Assembly: GCF_039926425.1 (NCBI RefSeq)
Contig: NZ_JBDSWZ010000060.1
Coordinates: 1-15,612 of the forward strand
DNA from: Dokdonella_A sp039926425
Lineage (GTDB): Bacteria > Pseudomonadota > Gammaproteobacteria > Xanthomonadales > Rhodanobacteraceae
DNA: 15,612 bases
Direction of reading: 5' to 3'
A model generated the notes under the pieces. It saw only the letters and a program-made list of their open reading frames with translations, made no database searches and was not told where the DNA came from. How positions within the stretch are numbered: the first letter of the stretch is position 1; each line of letters starts with the position of its first letter. Position numbers and translations under genes: made by a program. This document shows positions 7,467-15,384 of the stretch, in pieces.

Positions 7467-10466
7467 ATGAAGTCGGTTCGAAACACAGCCCTGACCACTG
7501 CGGTCGGGATCGCATTGTTCGGAATCACCGCGTCAACGGGAATCAGTGCTGCCGGAATCACCGCGGCACAGTCCACCTCCAGCGTGCTGCGCGCGTCCAC
7601 CACTGGCCGCTACATCGTCACGTTCGCCGAGGCGGGCCTGGTCGACTACAAGGGTGGCGTTGCAGGCCTCGCGCGCACCGCGCCCGAGGCGGATCTGGTG
7701 AGCGCGAACAGTTCGCGCAAGCTCGACGCCAATTCATCCGCCGCAGCGTCCTACAAGTCCTACCTCGCGACCCAGCGCGCCCAGTACATCGGCGACATCC
7801 AGCAGGCGCTCGGCCGCAACCTCGCGATCCGCTACACCTACGACGTCACGCGCAACGCCATCTCCGTCTCGTTGAGCCCGAGTGAAGCCGCCGCCGTCGC
7901 GCGGATGCCGGGCGTGGTGTCCGTCGAAGGCGTGCAGGTCAAGCAGATGGACACGTTCCGTGGCCCGACGTTCATCGGCGCGAACACCATCTGGGACGGC
8001 ACCGCCGTTCCGAGCTACGCCGCCGCGACACGCGGGCAGGGCGTGAAGGTCGGCATCATCGACTCGGGCGCCAACAGCACGCATCCGTCGTTCGCGAATG
8101 ACGCGACGTGCGGATTCAGCGAAGCGGCGCCGAAGCTGTTTCCGAAAGACTGCATGACCAACAACGGGACCTCGTGCACCGGCACAACGCCGGACGCCGA
8201 CCAGGGCAACGGCCACGGTGTGCACACCGGCAGTACCGCCGCTGGTAACACCATCGACAACACCGTCACCCCTGCGCCGCTGCTTCCTGACGGCATCACG
8301 ATGTCCGGCGTCGCACCATGCGCCGCCGTCTACACCTACAAGGTGTGCGACTCCAGCGGCTGTACGGACGACGCCATCACTGCAGGCATCCAGAACGCCA
8401 TTGCCGACCAGGTCGACGTGATCAACTTCTCGATCGGGCCGACCTGCGGTGGTGGTGATCCGTGGGTCGACAGTCTCGACTTCCTCGCCGCCCAGGGTGC
8501 GGATGTGTTCGTCGCCGCTTCGGCTGGCAATACCCGCAGCAACTGCACGGATCCGACCGGCCTCGTGGCCAACAACGGCCCGTGGGAAACCACTGTCGCC
8601 GCATCGACGCAGGACCAGCTCATCTCGCCGCAGCTGACCGTGACCGGTCCCGGCACGCCGCCGGCGCTCACGCAGAACATCACGCTCAACCCGGGCAACA
8701 GCACGTTGACCCCGGCCGAAACGACCGATCTGCTGGGTCAGAAGCTGCGCACGGATCCGGCAAACATCACCGGATGTACCGCGAGCGGTGGCTTCGCACC
8801 GGGCTATTTCGCCGGTTCCGTCGCGATCATCCAGCGGGGCACATGCACGTTCAGCGAGAAGATCACCAACGCCTACAACTCGGGCGCGTACGTGGTCGTG
8901 ATCACGAACAACCAGGCAGGCGTCATCAACATGGACACCTCGACGCTTCCGACGGCGATCTCCGACGTCGTTGCAGCGTTCAGTACCACGCAGGTGCAGG
9001 GTGATGCGCTGATTGCATTCGTCAACGCGAATCTCGGTCCGATCCCCGACGCCGATGCGGTTTTCGCGGATGGCTTCGAGCTCCCCGAAGGGGCATTGGG
9101 CGACTACAACCGCGCAGCGATCGGCCTGGTTCAGGGCGACGTCCTCGCCGGCTTCAGTTTCCGCGGTCCGACCGTTGCTCCGTACGATGACCTGACCAAG
9201 CCGGACATCACCGGCCCAGGCGTCAGCATCTTCGCGGCGCTGACGACGGAAGAAGGCAGCTACGGCCTGCTCAGTGGCACGTCGATGTCGTCTCCGCACC
9301 TTGCCGGTTCTGCCGCGCTGGTTCGCGCGGTGCAGCCGACCTGGACCCCGATGGAAGTCAAGTCGGCGATCCAGATGACGGCGACGTTGACCGGCTTCCA
9401 GGAAGACGGCGTCACCCAGTGGGGCGTCGACGAAGTCGGCAGCGGCCGCGTTGATCTCACCAAGGCGACGCTTGCCGGACTCACGCTCGACGAAACCAAC
9501 GCACGTTTCCATGCAGCCGATCCGGCAGCGTCCACAGTGGCCATCAAGGATCTCAACATTGCGTCGGTCCGCAACGTCAACTGCGACATCGGCTGCAACT
9601 GGACCCGCACGTTCAAGAACCAGTTGCATGCATCGGGCACATGGACGCCGACGGCGATCGATCCTGCGGGCTACCACCTGACGTTCAGCCCGGCGACCTT
9701 CACGCTGGCGCAGGGTGCGACGCAGGCCCTGACGATCACCGCGACGGCAACCGCCGGTTCGACGAGCGACCTGTCGTATGGCCGCATCGACCTCACCGAA
9801 TCGGGTGGCCAGTCGCCGGTCGAGCACCTGACGGTTGCCGTCAAGGGCGGAACCGCGCCACCGGCGCCCGGCGTGTGTGAGGGTGGAACCTGCAACCTGA
9901 CGGTCGACGGCCTTCCCGCCGGCGGCTCGTTCAACGCGCTCGGATGTGGTCCGGCCGCGCCCTGCCAGTTTCTCTGGTTGAACCAGTTCAAGCCGGAGGC
10001 CGCCGAGTATCCGATCACGTTGAACACGGTCGACACCATCTTCGGGACGCAAACGACCGTTGGCGATGTGTTCGATGTCTACGTCTATCAGGACAACGAC
10101 GACAGTCCTGCCAATGGTGCGACCTTGGTCGCCTCGGTGACCGGTCAGACGATCACCGCTCTGTCGACGTTCCAGACGATCTCGATTCCGGGCGGCGCCG
10201 TGTTGAGCGGCCCGGGCGACATATTGATCGCACTCGTCAACAGGACGGTCAATGCGTATCCCGGTTCTGCGGACAACGCGGTTCCGTTTGCGAACCAGTC
10301 GTACATCAGCGCTCTCGGCTCGGTCCCTGCGACCCCTGTTCTGGCGACTTTGAACATGCAGCCGACAACTGCGGTGCTGGCGTCGTTCACGCATAACTGG
10401 ATCATCCGTGGCCACGGCACGAACGGCGGTGGCCGTCCGATCACCTTGGCACCGGTCCAGAAGTAA
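7467..10466 (+). CDS. Secreted subtilisin-like (S8) serine protease with PA insertion and long C-terminal extension
   Basis: The 999-residue preproenzyme is probably exported by Sec and then type II secretion. Residues 1 to about 28 are a signal peptide (GIALFGITASTGISA). Residues about 45-155 form an I9-type propeptide (GRYIVTFAEAG to MPGVVSVEG). The catalytic triad is Asp199 (VGIIDSG), His250 (GHGVHTGS, a variant of the usual GHGTHVAGT) and Ser606 (GTSMSSPHLAG). The oxyanion-hole Asn is Asn355 (ASAGN). A PA-type insertion lies at about 400-525, with RGTCTFSEK and GAYVVVITNN. It is followed by VFADGFE (532-538). After the catalytic domain come an Fn3-like beta region (about 670-795) and an unassigned beta-rich C-terminal region (about 805-999), which starts with closely spaced cysteines (CEGGTC, GCGPAAPC). 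Two extra Cys-rich patches near the triad suggest disulfides and an extracellular location. The start is set by a strong Shine-Dalgarno; an intrinsic terminator follows. Protease identity is secure, substrate unknown. Confidence 0.95.
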   Translation: MKSVRNTALTTAVGIALFGITASTGISAAGITAAQSTSSVLRASTTGRYIVTFAEAGLVDYKGGVAGLARTAPEADLVSANSSRKLDANSSAAASYKSYLATQRAQYIGDIQQALGRNLAIRYTYDVTRNAISVSLSPSEAAAVARMPGVVSVEGVQVKQMDTFRGPTFIGANTIWDGTAVPSYAAATRGQGVKVGIIDSGANSTHPSFANDATCGFSEAAPKLFPKDCMTNNGTSCTGTTPDADQGNGHGVHTGSTAAGNTIDNTVTPAPLLPDGITMSGVAPCAAVYTYKVCDSSGCTDDAITAGIQNAIADQVDVINFSIGPTCGGGDPWVDSLDFLAAQGADVFVAASAGNTRSNCTDPTGLVANNGPWETTVAASTQDQLISPQLTVTGPGTPPALTQNITLNPGNSTLTPAETTDLLGQKLRTDPANITGCTASGGFAPGYFAGSVAIIQRGTCTFSEKITNAYNSGAYVVVITNNQAGVINMDTSTLPTAISDVVAAFSTTQVQGDALIAFVNANLGPIPDADAVFADGFELPEGALGDYNRAAIGLVQGDVLAGFSFRGPTVAPYDDLTKPDITGPGVSIFAALTTEEGSYGLLSGTSMSSPHLAGSAALVRAVQPTWTPMEVKSAIQMTATLTGFQEDGVTQWGVDEVGSGRVDLTKATLAGLTLDETNARFHAADPAASTVAIKDLNIASVRNVNCDIGCNWTRTFKNQLHASGTWTPTAIDPAGYHLTFSPATFTLAQGATQALTITATATAGSTSDLSYGRIDLTESGGQSPVEHLTVAVKGGTAPPAPGVCEGGTCNLTVDGLPAGGSFNALGCGPAAPCQFLWLNQFKPEAAEYPITLNTVDTIFGTQTTVGDVFDVYVYQDNDDSPANGATLVASVTGQTITALSTFQTISIPGGAVLSGPGDILIALVNRTVNAYPGSADNAVPFANQSYISALGSVPATPVLATLNMQPTTAVLASFTHNWIIRGHGTNGGGRPITLAPVQK

Positions 10467-10487
10467 ACGAAAGTTCCTGTTGTTCCA

Positions 10488-10522
10488 GCCGGCGCGGATT
10501 CATCCGCGCCGGCTTTTTTTTG
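10488..10522 (+). terminator. Rho-independent terminator of the S8 protease gene
   Basis: A perfect 11-base-pair GC-rich stem (GCCGGCGCGGA pairing with TCCGCGCCGGC) with a TTCA loop is followed directly by nine T residues. It begins 21 bases after the protease stop codon and separates the protease from the downstream lipid operon. Confidence 0.95.
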
Positions 10523-10585
10523 CATGCCTATCAGGTCGCCCGTTGTTCAGACCACGGTCAACCCTTCGTATGCGATCATCTCGCG

Positions 10586-12193
10586 ATGAATGCATCGCTT
10601 TTCGCCCCGCATGTACGTAGTTCGCTGACGCTACTTCTGGCCTGCGTGGCAAGCGCGTGCTCCACCTTGCCCGAGCGGTTTGCGGAGACCCCGAAGACGC
10701 CCTCGACATCGATCGCGCCGGTCGCCGATTCGGTGCTTTCCCGACAGATTGAAACGCGCGTCTCGGCCAACGGCGGAACATCCGGTTTCCGCCCATTGCT
10801 TGGCGGCAACAACGCGTTGATGAGCCGCGTCGTGCTGGCCGACAACGCCCGTCACTCGATCGACCTGCAGTACTACATTTTCGCGAACGACGCGTCCGGG
10901 CGACTGGTGGCGCAGCGCCTGCTTGCGGCGGCGGATCGCGGAGTGCGCGTGCGGATCCTGCTCGACGATCTCGATATCGTGAAGGAAGACAAGCTGCTCG
11001 ACGCGCTCGACGCGCATCCGAACGTCGAAGTGCGGCTTTTCAATCCACTGCGCATCCGCGACCGTTCGATCGTCTCCAAGGTCGGGCAATTCGTGCTCGA
11101 AGCGCAACGGCTCAACCGGCGCATGCACAACAAGTCGTTCATCGTCGACGGTGTGGCTGCGATCATCGGCGGCCGCAACATCGGTGATGCGTATTTCAAT
11201 GTCGGCGACGACGTGCATTTCCGCGATCTCGATGTGCTCTCGATCGGGCCGATCGTGCCGAGGATCGCGTCGATGTTCGACCGCTACTGGAACGATGAGG
11301 CGGCGATTCCGGTCACCGCATTCAGCGCTACCGACGCAAATCACAAAAATGTGGCGAAAGCGCGCGAGCGGCTCGGCGGCGACGCGCACGTCTATTCGCC
11401 CGAGGACTACCAGAAAGCCGAGAACGTCGTGAATGGCGTCGACGATCCGTCAAAAGCGGAACGCGGCATCGCATGGTTCTGGGGCGACGCGCGGCTGGTC
11501 GCGGATGCGCCGGAAAAGGTCGATCCGGCGGAGGACGACAACAAGCAGGCACGCATCGAGCGACCGATCCGCGCGATGCTGGAATCGGCGCAGCAGCAGA
11601 TCCTGGTGATCTCGCCATACTTCATTCCAGGCGAAGAGGTGGAGTCGGTGCTTGAGGCCGCTGCGAAACGCGGCGTCGCAATCGAGGCGCTGACCAACTC
11701 GCTTGCCGCCAACGATGAGCCGGAAGTGCACGCGGGTTATGCGCACTATCGAAAACCGCTGCTTGTCGCGGGCGCCACGCTTTACGAATTCCGACCGGTG
11801 GGTCACCAGAATCCGAAACGCGCATACGGTCGTTCGTCCGGCGTCAGCCTGCATGCAAAGACAATGGTGATCGACCACCACCAAGTGTTCATCGGTTCGA
11901 TGAACTTCGATCCGCGGTCACGCGACCTCAATACCGAGATGGGAGTGATCGTCGAAAGCCCGGGTCTGGCCGATGCGATCGAGCAGTTCTTCGCGCGCGC
12001 GACGTCACCGGAAAACGCGTTTCACGTGATGCTTGATCCGACCAGTCATGCCAAACCTGAGCGTCGCGCTCTGCGCTGGGCCGCGCTCGAGGACGGCAAG
12101 GAAGTGATCTTCCGGCACGAGCCGGAGTGTTCGCTGCTCAAGCGGCTGCGGGTTGACGTGGTGCGCTTCCTGCCGATCGAAGGCTTGCTGTGA
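10586..12193 (+). CDS. Phospholipase D-superfamily lipoprotein, cardiolipin synthase C-like
   Basis: The product has 535 residues. The N-terminus has a hydrophobic stretch and lipobox (LLLACVASA-Cys), so a lipoprotein facing the periplasm is likely. Two HKD motifs define the PLD superfamily. The first is HNKSFIVD (His181, Lys183), followed by GGRNIGD. The second is HAKTMVID (His423, Lys425), followed by GSMNFDPRS. Two HKD copies in one chain are needed for the phosphatidyltransferase or phosphodiesterase reaction. Size and order fit ClsC (YmdC)-like enzymes, which in E. coli make cardiolipin from phosphatidylglycerol and phosphatidylethanolamine; the exact reaction here is inferred. The ATG at 10586 is preferred because it puts the lipobox at the N-terminus; no Shine-Dalgarno is visible. 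It is the first gene of a tight three-gene operon with the VTT membrane protein and the EEP enzyme. A related hydrolase or transphosphatidylase acting on other phosphodiesters remains possible. Confidence 0.88.
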   Translation: MNASLFAPHVRSSLTLLLACVASACSTLPERFAETPKTPSTSIAPVADSVLSRQIETRVSANGGTSGFRPLLGGNNALMSRVVLADNARHSIDLQYYIFANDASGRLVAQRLLAAADRGVRVRILLDDLDIVKEDKLLDALDAHPNVEVRLFNPLRIRDRSIVSKVGQFVLEAQRLNRRMHNKSFIVDGVAAIIGGRNIGDAYFNVGDDVHFRDLDVLSIGPIVPRIASMFDRYWNDEAAIPVTAFSATDANHKNVAKARERLGGDAHVYSPEDYQKAENVVNGVDDPSKAERGIAWFWGDARLVADAPEKVDPAEDDNKQARIERPIRAMLESAQQQILVISPYFIPGEEVESVLEAAAKRGVAIEALTNSLAANDEPEVHAGYAHYRKPLLVAGATLYEFRPVGHQNPKRAYGRSSGVSLHAKTMVIDHHQVFIGSMNFDPRSRDLNTEMGVIVESPGLADAIEQFFARATSPENAFHVMLDPTSHAKPERRALRWAALEDGKEVIFRHEPECSLLKRLRVDVVRFLPIEGLL

Positions 12194-12196
12194 GCC

Positions 12197-12976
12197 ATGT
12201 CGGCCTCGCATGACCGATGTGCCTCGCCAAGTGCGGGCGTGACGGAACCAGCGACGTCCCCGGACGCGCGTGGAGAGTCAACCGCCACCATCGATCGGAA
12301 CGTGGAACGACGCCGCTGGCAATGGGTGGCGCTCGCTGCGATCACGGTACTCGCAGCGATCGTCGCCGCATCGCTCCTCTGGCTTGGCGCGGGGCGACCG
12401 ACCTTCTCGACGGTTCTCGATGCGGCCCAACGCTGGCACGCCTCGCCATTCGCGCCGCTCGTCGCGCTGGCGGCGTTTCTCATCGGAGGCTTCGTCGTCT
12501 TTCCCGTCAACCTGCTGATTGCTGCAACCATCGTCGTCCTCGGCCCGATTGCCGGTGGCCTGACGGCGATGGCAGGTTCGCTGCTCAGCGCCGCGGCGCT
12601 GCATGAGGCGGGACATCGCCTTCCTCAGGCTGCGTTTTCACGCATCGTCGGCGAGCGTGGCGAACGATTGCGTGCTCGCGTTGTCGGGCATGGAGTGCTT
12701 GCGGTTGCGCTCGTCCGCCTCGTTCCCGTCGCGCCGTACAGCATCGTCAGTCTGATCGCCGGTGCCGCTGGGCTTCCGCGAATTGCGTACCTCGTTGGCA
12801 CGACCCTCGGCATGTTTCCGGGCATCGTGCTGTACGCAGTGTTCGTCGAACGCGCAAGTGCTGCGTTGCGCGACCCGAACCCTCTCGCGTGGCTCGGCGC
12901 GTTGCTGGCGTTGGTCGCGATCATCGCAGTCGGTGTGTTCCTGCGCATGCGGCACGCTCCACCGAACCGCGCCTGA
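12197..12976 (+). CDS. VTT-domain (TVP38/TMEM64, DedA-like) inner-membrane protein
   Basis: This 259-residue polytopic membrane protein starts with a hydrophilic tail of about 40 residues. A helix (WQWVALAAITVLAAIVAASLL, about 42-62) and further hydrophobic segments around 85-130, 165-190, 195-225 and 232-252 follow. The VTT/SNARE-associated signature is visible as GPIAGGLTAMAGSLLSA in the first half. The second part is LVRLVPVAPYSIVSLIAGAAG plus GTTLGMFPG, the re-entrant loop and arginine/proline pattern of the family. DedA and VTT proteins move lipids across membranes: eukaryotic VMP1 and TMEM41B are scramblases, and bacterial DedA members recycle undecaprenyl phosphate or phosphatidylethanolamine. 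It starts three bases after the PLD gene stop. A weak GAAGG at 12179-12183 precedes the ATG. Its stop overlaps the next start (TGATG). Together these suggest co-translation and a shared lipid role; the cargo is not known. Confidence 0.87.
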   Translation: MSASHDRCASPSAGVTEPATSPDARGESTATIDRNVERRRWQWVALAAITVLAAIVAASLLWLGAGRPTFSTVLDAAQRWHASPFAPLVALAAFLIGGFVVFPVNLLIAATIVVLGPIAGGLTAMAGSLLSAAALHEAGHRLPQAAFSRIVGERGERLRARVVGHGVLAVALVRLVPVAPYSIVSLIAGAAGLPRIAYLVGTTLGMFPGIVLYAVFVERASAALRDPNPLAWLGALLALVAIIAVGVFLRMRHAPPNRA

Positions 12977-13650
12977 TGCGTATCGCAACCTGGAACATGC
13001 ATGCTGGCGTGGGGCTCGACCGCCGCTTCGATCCGGATCGGATTGCACGCGTGATCAACGAGCTCGATGCCGATGTCGTCGCGCTGCAGGAATTCGGATC
13101 ACGCGGCGCGTTCGACATGTGCGCGCATCTGCAAGCGGCGTGCGCGATGCACATGATCGTCGCGCCGACGTTCCTCAAACGGGGCAGCGATTTCGGCAAT
13201 GCGCTGCTGACCCGATCGCCGCCGCGCGACGTCGTCGTTCATGCACTGGGTGTCGATACCCGCGAACCGCGCAATGCGATCGACCTGCGCGTCGATCTCG
13301 ACGGAGGTGACTGGCGGCTGGTCGCAACGCATCTCGGACTGCGCACTTCGGAGCGCCGCATCCAGGTCGGAAAGCTCGTCTCGTTGCTCGGTGATGTTCG
13401 CGAACAGCCGACGGTCCTGCTCGGAGATTTCAACGAATGGTCGGCAAGGGGCGCACTCGCGACGATCGACCAGCGCTTCGGAATGACGGCGTCACCAAAG
13501 ACGTTCCCGTCACTGTTCCCGCTGTCTGCGCTCGATCGGATCTGGATCGCACCCGCGACCGCATGTGCCGAACGCTCCGTGCACCGAAGCCGCCTCGCGC
13601 GGCTCGCGTCCGATCACTTGCCTCTGGTTGCCGCGCTCACGCCAGGCTGA
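12976..13650 (+). CDS. Endonuclease/exonuclease/phosphatase (EEP) family metalloenzyme
   Basis: The 224-residue single-domain protein has all core EEP motifs: WNMHAG (Asn7), LQE (metal-binding Glu39), ATHL (His119), GDFN (Asp151, Asn153), LDRIW (Asp187) and SDH (212-214). The family cleaves phosphodiester or phosphomonoester bonds with Mg2+ and includes nucleases, sphingomyelinases and inositol phosphatases. There is no signal peptide, so it is likely cytoplasmic. The ATG overlaps the VTT gene stop by one base (TGATG), indicating translational coupling; the frame is open earlier but that part lies within the VTT gene. The context recalls the E. coli clsB-ybhP pairing of a PLD-type cardiolipin synthase with an EEP protein, so a lipid head-group substrate is a reasonable inference. 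A DNA repair role is less likely given this neighbourhood. Confidence 0.88.
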   Translation: MRIATWNMHAGVGLDRRFDPDRIARVINELDADVVALQEFGSRGAFDMCAHLQAACAMHMIVAPTFLKRGSDFGNALLTRSPPRDVVVHALGVDTREPRNAIDLRVDLDGGDWRLVATHLGLRTSERRIQVGKLVSLLGDVREQPTVLLGDFNEWSARGALATIDQRFGMTASPKTFPSLFPLSALDRIWIAPATACAERSVHRSRLARLASDHLPLVAALTPG

Positions 13651-13702
13651 CCGCTTGTGCGCGGGTCGGCCTCGTCCTGCCGCGTCGAACGGAACTCTCC
13701 AT

Positions 13703-15094
13703 TCAACACTCGATCACGTTCACCGCGAGCCCACCACGCGAGGTTTCCTTGTACTTGTCCTGCATGTCACGGCCGGTGTCGCGCATCGTCTTGATGACCT
13801 TGTCGAGGCTGACCTTGTGCTTGCCGTCGCCGCGCATCGCCATGCGGCTCGCGTTGATCGCCTTGACCGATCCCATCGCATTGCGCTCGATGCACGGAAT
13901 CTGCACCAGCCCGCCGATCGGATCGCAGGTGAGCCCGAGGTTGTGTTCCATGCCGATCTCGGCGGCATTTTCGATCTGGCTGCAGGTGCCACCGATTGCC
14001 GCGGTCAATCCGGCCGCCGCCATCGAGCAGGCGACGCCCACTTCGCCCTGGCAACCCACTTCCGCGCCGGAAATCGATGCGTTTTCCTTGTACAGGATGC
14101 CGACTGCCGCAGCGGTCAGCAGGAAGGTGCGCACGCCCTCGATGGTCGCCCCCGGGATGAAGCGCGTGTAGTAGTGAAGCACCGCGGGAATGATGCCGGC
14201 GGCTCCGTTGGTCGGCGCGGTGACGACGCGTCCGCCGGCGGCGTTCTCTTCGTTGACGGCGAGCGCGTAGAGATTGACCCAGTCGAGCGTGGTCAGCGGA
14301 TCGCGCATCGCCGCCTCCGGATTCCGGGACAGTTCCGCGTGGAGCGCTGGCGCGCGCCGCGTCACGTGCAGGCCGCCGGGCAGCGTTCCCGATGCGCGGA
14401 TGCCGCGCGCGACGCACGCTTGCATCGCGCTCCAGAGTTCGTCGAGACCTGAGTCGATCTCGGCGCGTGTGCGCCACGCGCCTTCGTTCGCATACATCAG
14501 CTCGGCGATGGTGAGTCCGCTCTCCGCGCAGCGCGCGAGCAGCTCGTCGCCGGACCGGAACGGATGCGCCAGCGGCGTCTCGTCGGCGACGATCCGGTCT
14601 TCGGCCGCTTCGTCCTGGTTCACGACGAAGCCGCCGCCGACCGAGTAGTAGTCGCGCGTCGCGATCGTGTTGCCATCCGCGTCGAACGCCGTGAAGCGCA
14701 TGCCGTTGGTATGGAAGGGCAGCTTCTGCCGCTTGTTCAACACCAGATCACGCTTCTCGTCGAATGCGATCTCGTGACGTCCGGACAGATTGATGCGTTT
14801 CTCGCTGCGGATGCGTTCGAGCGCTGCGGGAATCACGTCCGGGTCGATCGCGTTCGGCCAGTGGCCTTCGAGGCCCATCAGCAACGCCTTGTCCGTGCCG
14901 TGGCCACGGCCGGTCAGTGCCAGCGAGCCGAACACTTCGGCACGGATGCGCGCCGTCCGCGTCAGGTTCACGCCGCCGTCGCCTTCGACAAGCCAGCGCT
15001 CGACGAATCGTGCTGCGGCCCGCATCGGGCCGACGGTGTGCGAAGAGGACGGGCCAATGCCGATCTTGAAGAGGTCGAAGACGCTGACGGCCAT
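13703..15094 (-). CDS. sdaA: L-serine ammonia-lyase (serine dehydratase), one-chain [4Fe-4S] type
   Basis: The enzyme deaminates L-serine to pyruvate and ammonia in the cytoplasm using a [4Fe-4S] cluster. The ATG at 15094 gives 463 residues, the normal length. The N-terminal beta domain carries SVFDLFKIGIGPSSSHTVGP (4-23). The alpha domain has NEENAAGGRVVTAPTNG, GCQGEVGVACSM and CDPIGGLVQIPC. Cys348, Cys390, Cys401 and the final residue Cys463 match in spacing (42, 11 and 62) the cluster ligands I recall for Legionella SdhL (343, 385, 396 and C-terminal 458). There the C-terminus inserts into the active site as the fourth ligand. The frame extends to a TTG at 15157, but that adds 21 residues unlike the family. 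No good Shine-Dalgarno is visible. A candidate -10 element is at 15123-15128. It is convergent with the EEP gene (52-base gap) and divergent from the glutaredoxin-like gene. Confidence 0.96.
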   Translation of the reverse strand: MAVSVFDLFKIGIGPSSSHTVGPMRAAARFVERWLVEGDGGVNLTRTARIRAEVFGSLALTGRGHGTDKALLMGLEGHWPNAIDPDVIPAALERIRSEKRINLSGRHEIAFDEKRDLVLNKRQKLPFHTNGMRFTAFDADGNTIATRDYYSVGGGFVVNQDEAAEDRIVADETPLAHPFRSGDELLARCAESGLTIAELMYANEGAWRTRAEIDSGLDELWSAMQACVARGIRASGTLPGGLHVTRRAPALHAELSRNPEAAMRDPLTTLDWVNLYALAVNEENAAGGRVVTAPTNGAAGIIPAVLHYYTRFIPGATIEGVRTFLLTAAAVGILYKENASISGAEVGCQGEVGVACSMAAAGLTAAIGGTCSQIENAAEIGMEHNLGLTCDPIGGLVQIPCIERNAMGSVKAINASRMAMRGDGKHKVSLDKVIKTMRDTGRDMQDKYKETSRGGLAVNVIEC

Positions 15095-15122
15095 GGTGGT
15101 CGCTGTCGTGCAGGAGACCGCT

Positions 15123-15128
15123 ATTCTA
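15123..15128 (-). promoter_or_regulatory. Candidate -10 element of sdaA
   Basis: On the minus strand this reads TAGAAT, five of six bases of the -10 consensus. The predicted start near 15116 gives a leader of about 22 bases to the ATG at 15094. No good -35 box is seen at 16-18 bases. On the plus strand the nearly coincident TATTCT (15122-15127) could serve the divergent glutaredoxin-like gene, giving a similar leader of about 23 bases. Confidence 0.4.
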
Positions 15129-15156
15129 CGCGCTCGGCCACCCGGGGCTTGCAGCA

Positions 15157-15384
15157 ATGCGGCTGATCCTGTTCCAGCGAGACGACTGCCGGCTTTGCGA
15201 CGAGGCGCTCGCGCTGCTCGCGGCGGCCCGCGTGCCGCCGTTCGAAAGCGTATGGATCGACGACGATGCGGGCCTCGAGGCGCGCTACGGGGAGCGCGTG
15301 CCGGTGTTGCGGGATGCGGATGCGGATCGCGAGCTTAATTGGCCGTTCTGTGCGCAGGCGCTCAGCGACTTCGTGTTGCGCTGA
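15157..15384 (+). CDS. Small glutaredoxin-like thioredoxin-fold protein
   Basis: The product has 75 residues. It begins with the beta-strand and active site LILFQRDDCRLC (Cys11, Cys14, a CxxC redox pair) and contains a RVPVL segment whose Pro49 corresponds to the cis-proline of thioredoxin folds. It ends with the pattern LNWPFCAQALSDFV. This is the compact glutaredoxin family often annotated DUF836, present as a single small domain in proteobacteria; its partners are not established. It is probably cytoplasmic. The ATG at 15157 lies 62 bases from the sdaA start, and the two genes are divergently transcribed. A regulatory or functional link with the Fe-S enzyme SdaA is speculative. Confidence 0.85.
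   Translation: MRLILFQRDDCRLCDEALALLAAARVPPFESVWIDDDAGLEARYGERVPVLRDADADRELNWPFCAQALSDFVLR

Noticed and set aside
7734..10415. Antisense open frame of 893 codons opposite the S8 protease
   Set aside because: The plus-strand protein has all protease motifs. The antisense product is Arg/Val/Asp-rich with no recognisable domain, as expected for the mirror frame of a high-GC3 gene.
13651..13702. Bidirectional terminator between the convergent EEP and sdaA genes
   Set aside because: Only a weak five-base CGCGG/CCGCG pairing is visible and there is no T-tract.
15095..15157. N-terminal extension of SdaA from a TTG at 15157
   Set aside because: The family starts at MxVSVFDLFKIGIGPSSSHT, which matches the ATG at 15094; the extension would run through the candidate promoter.
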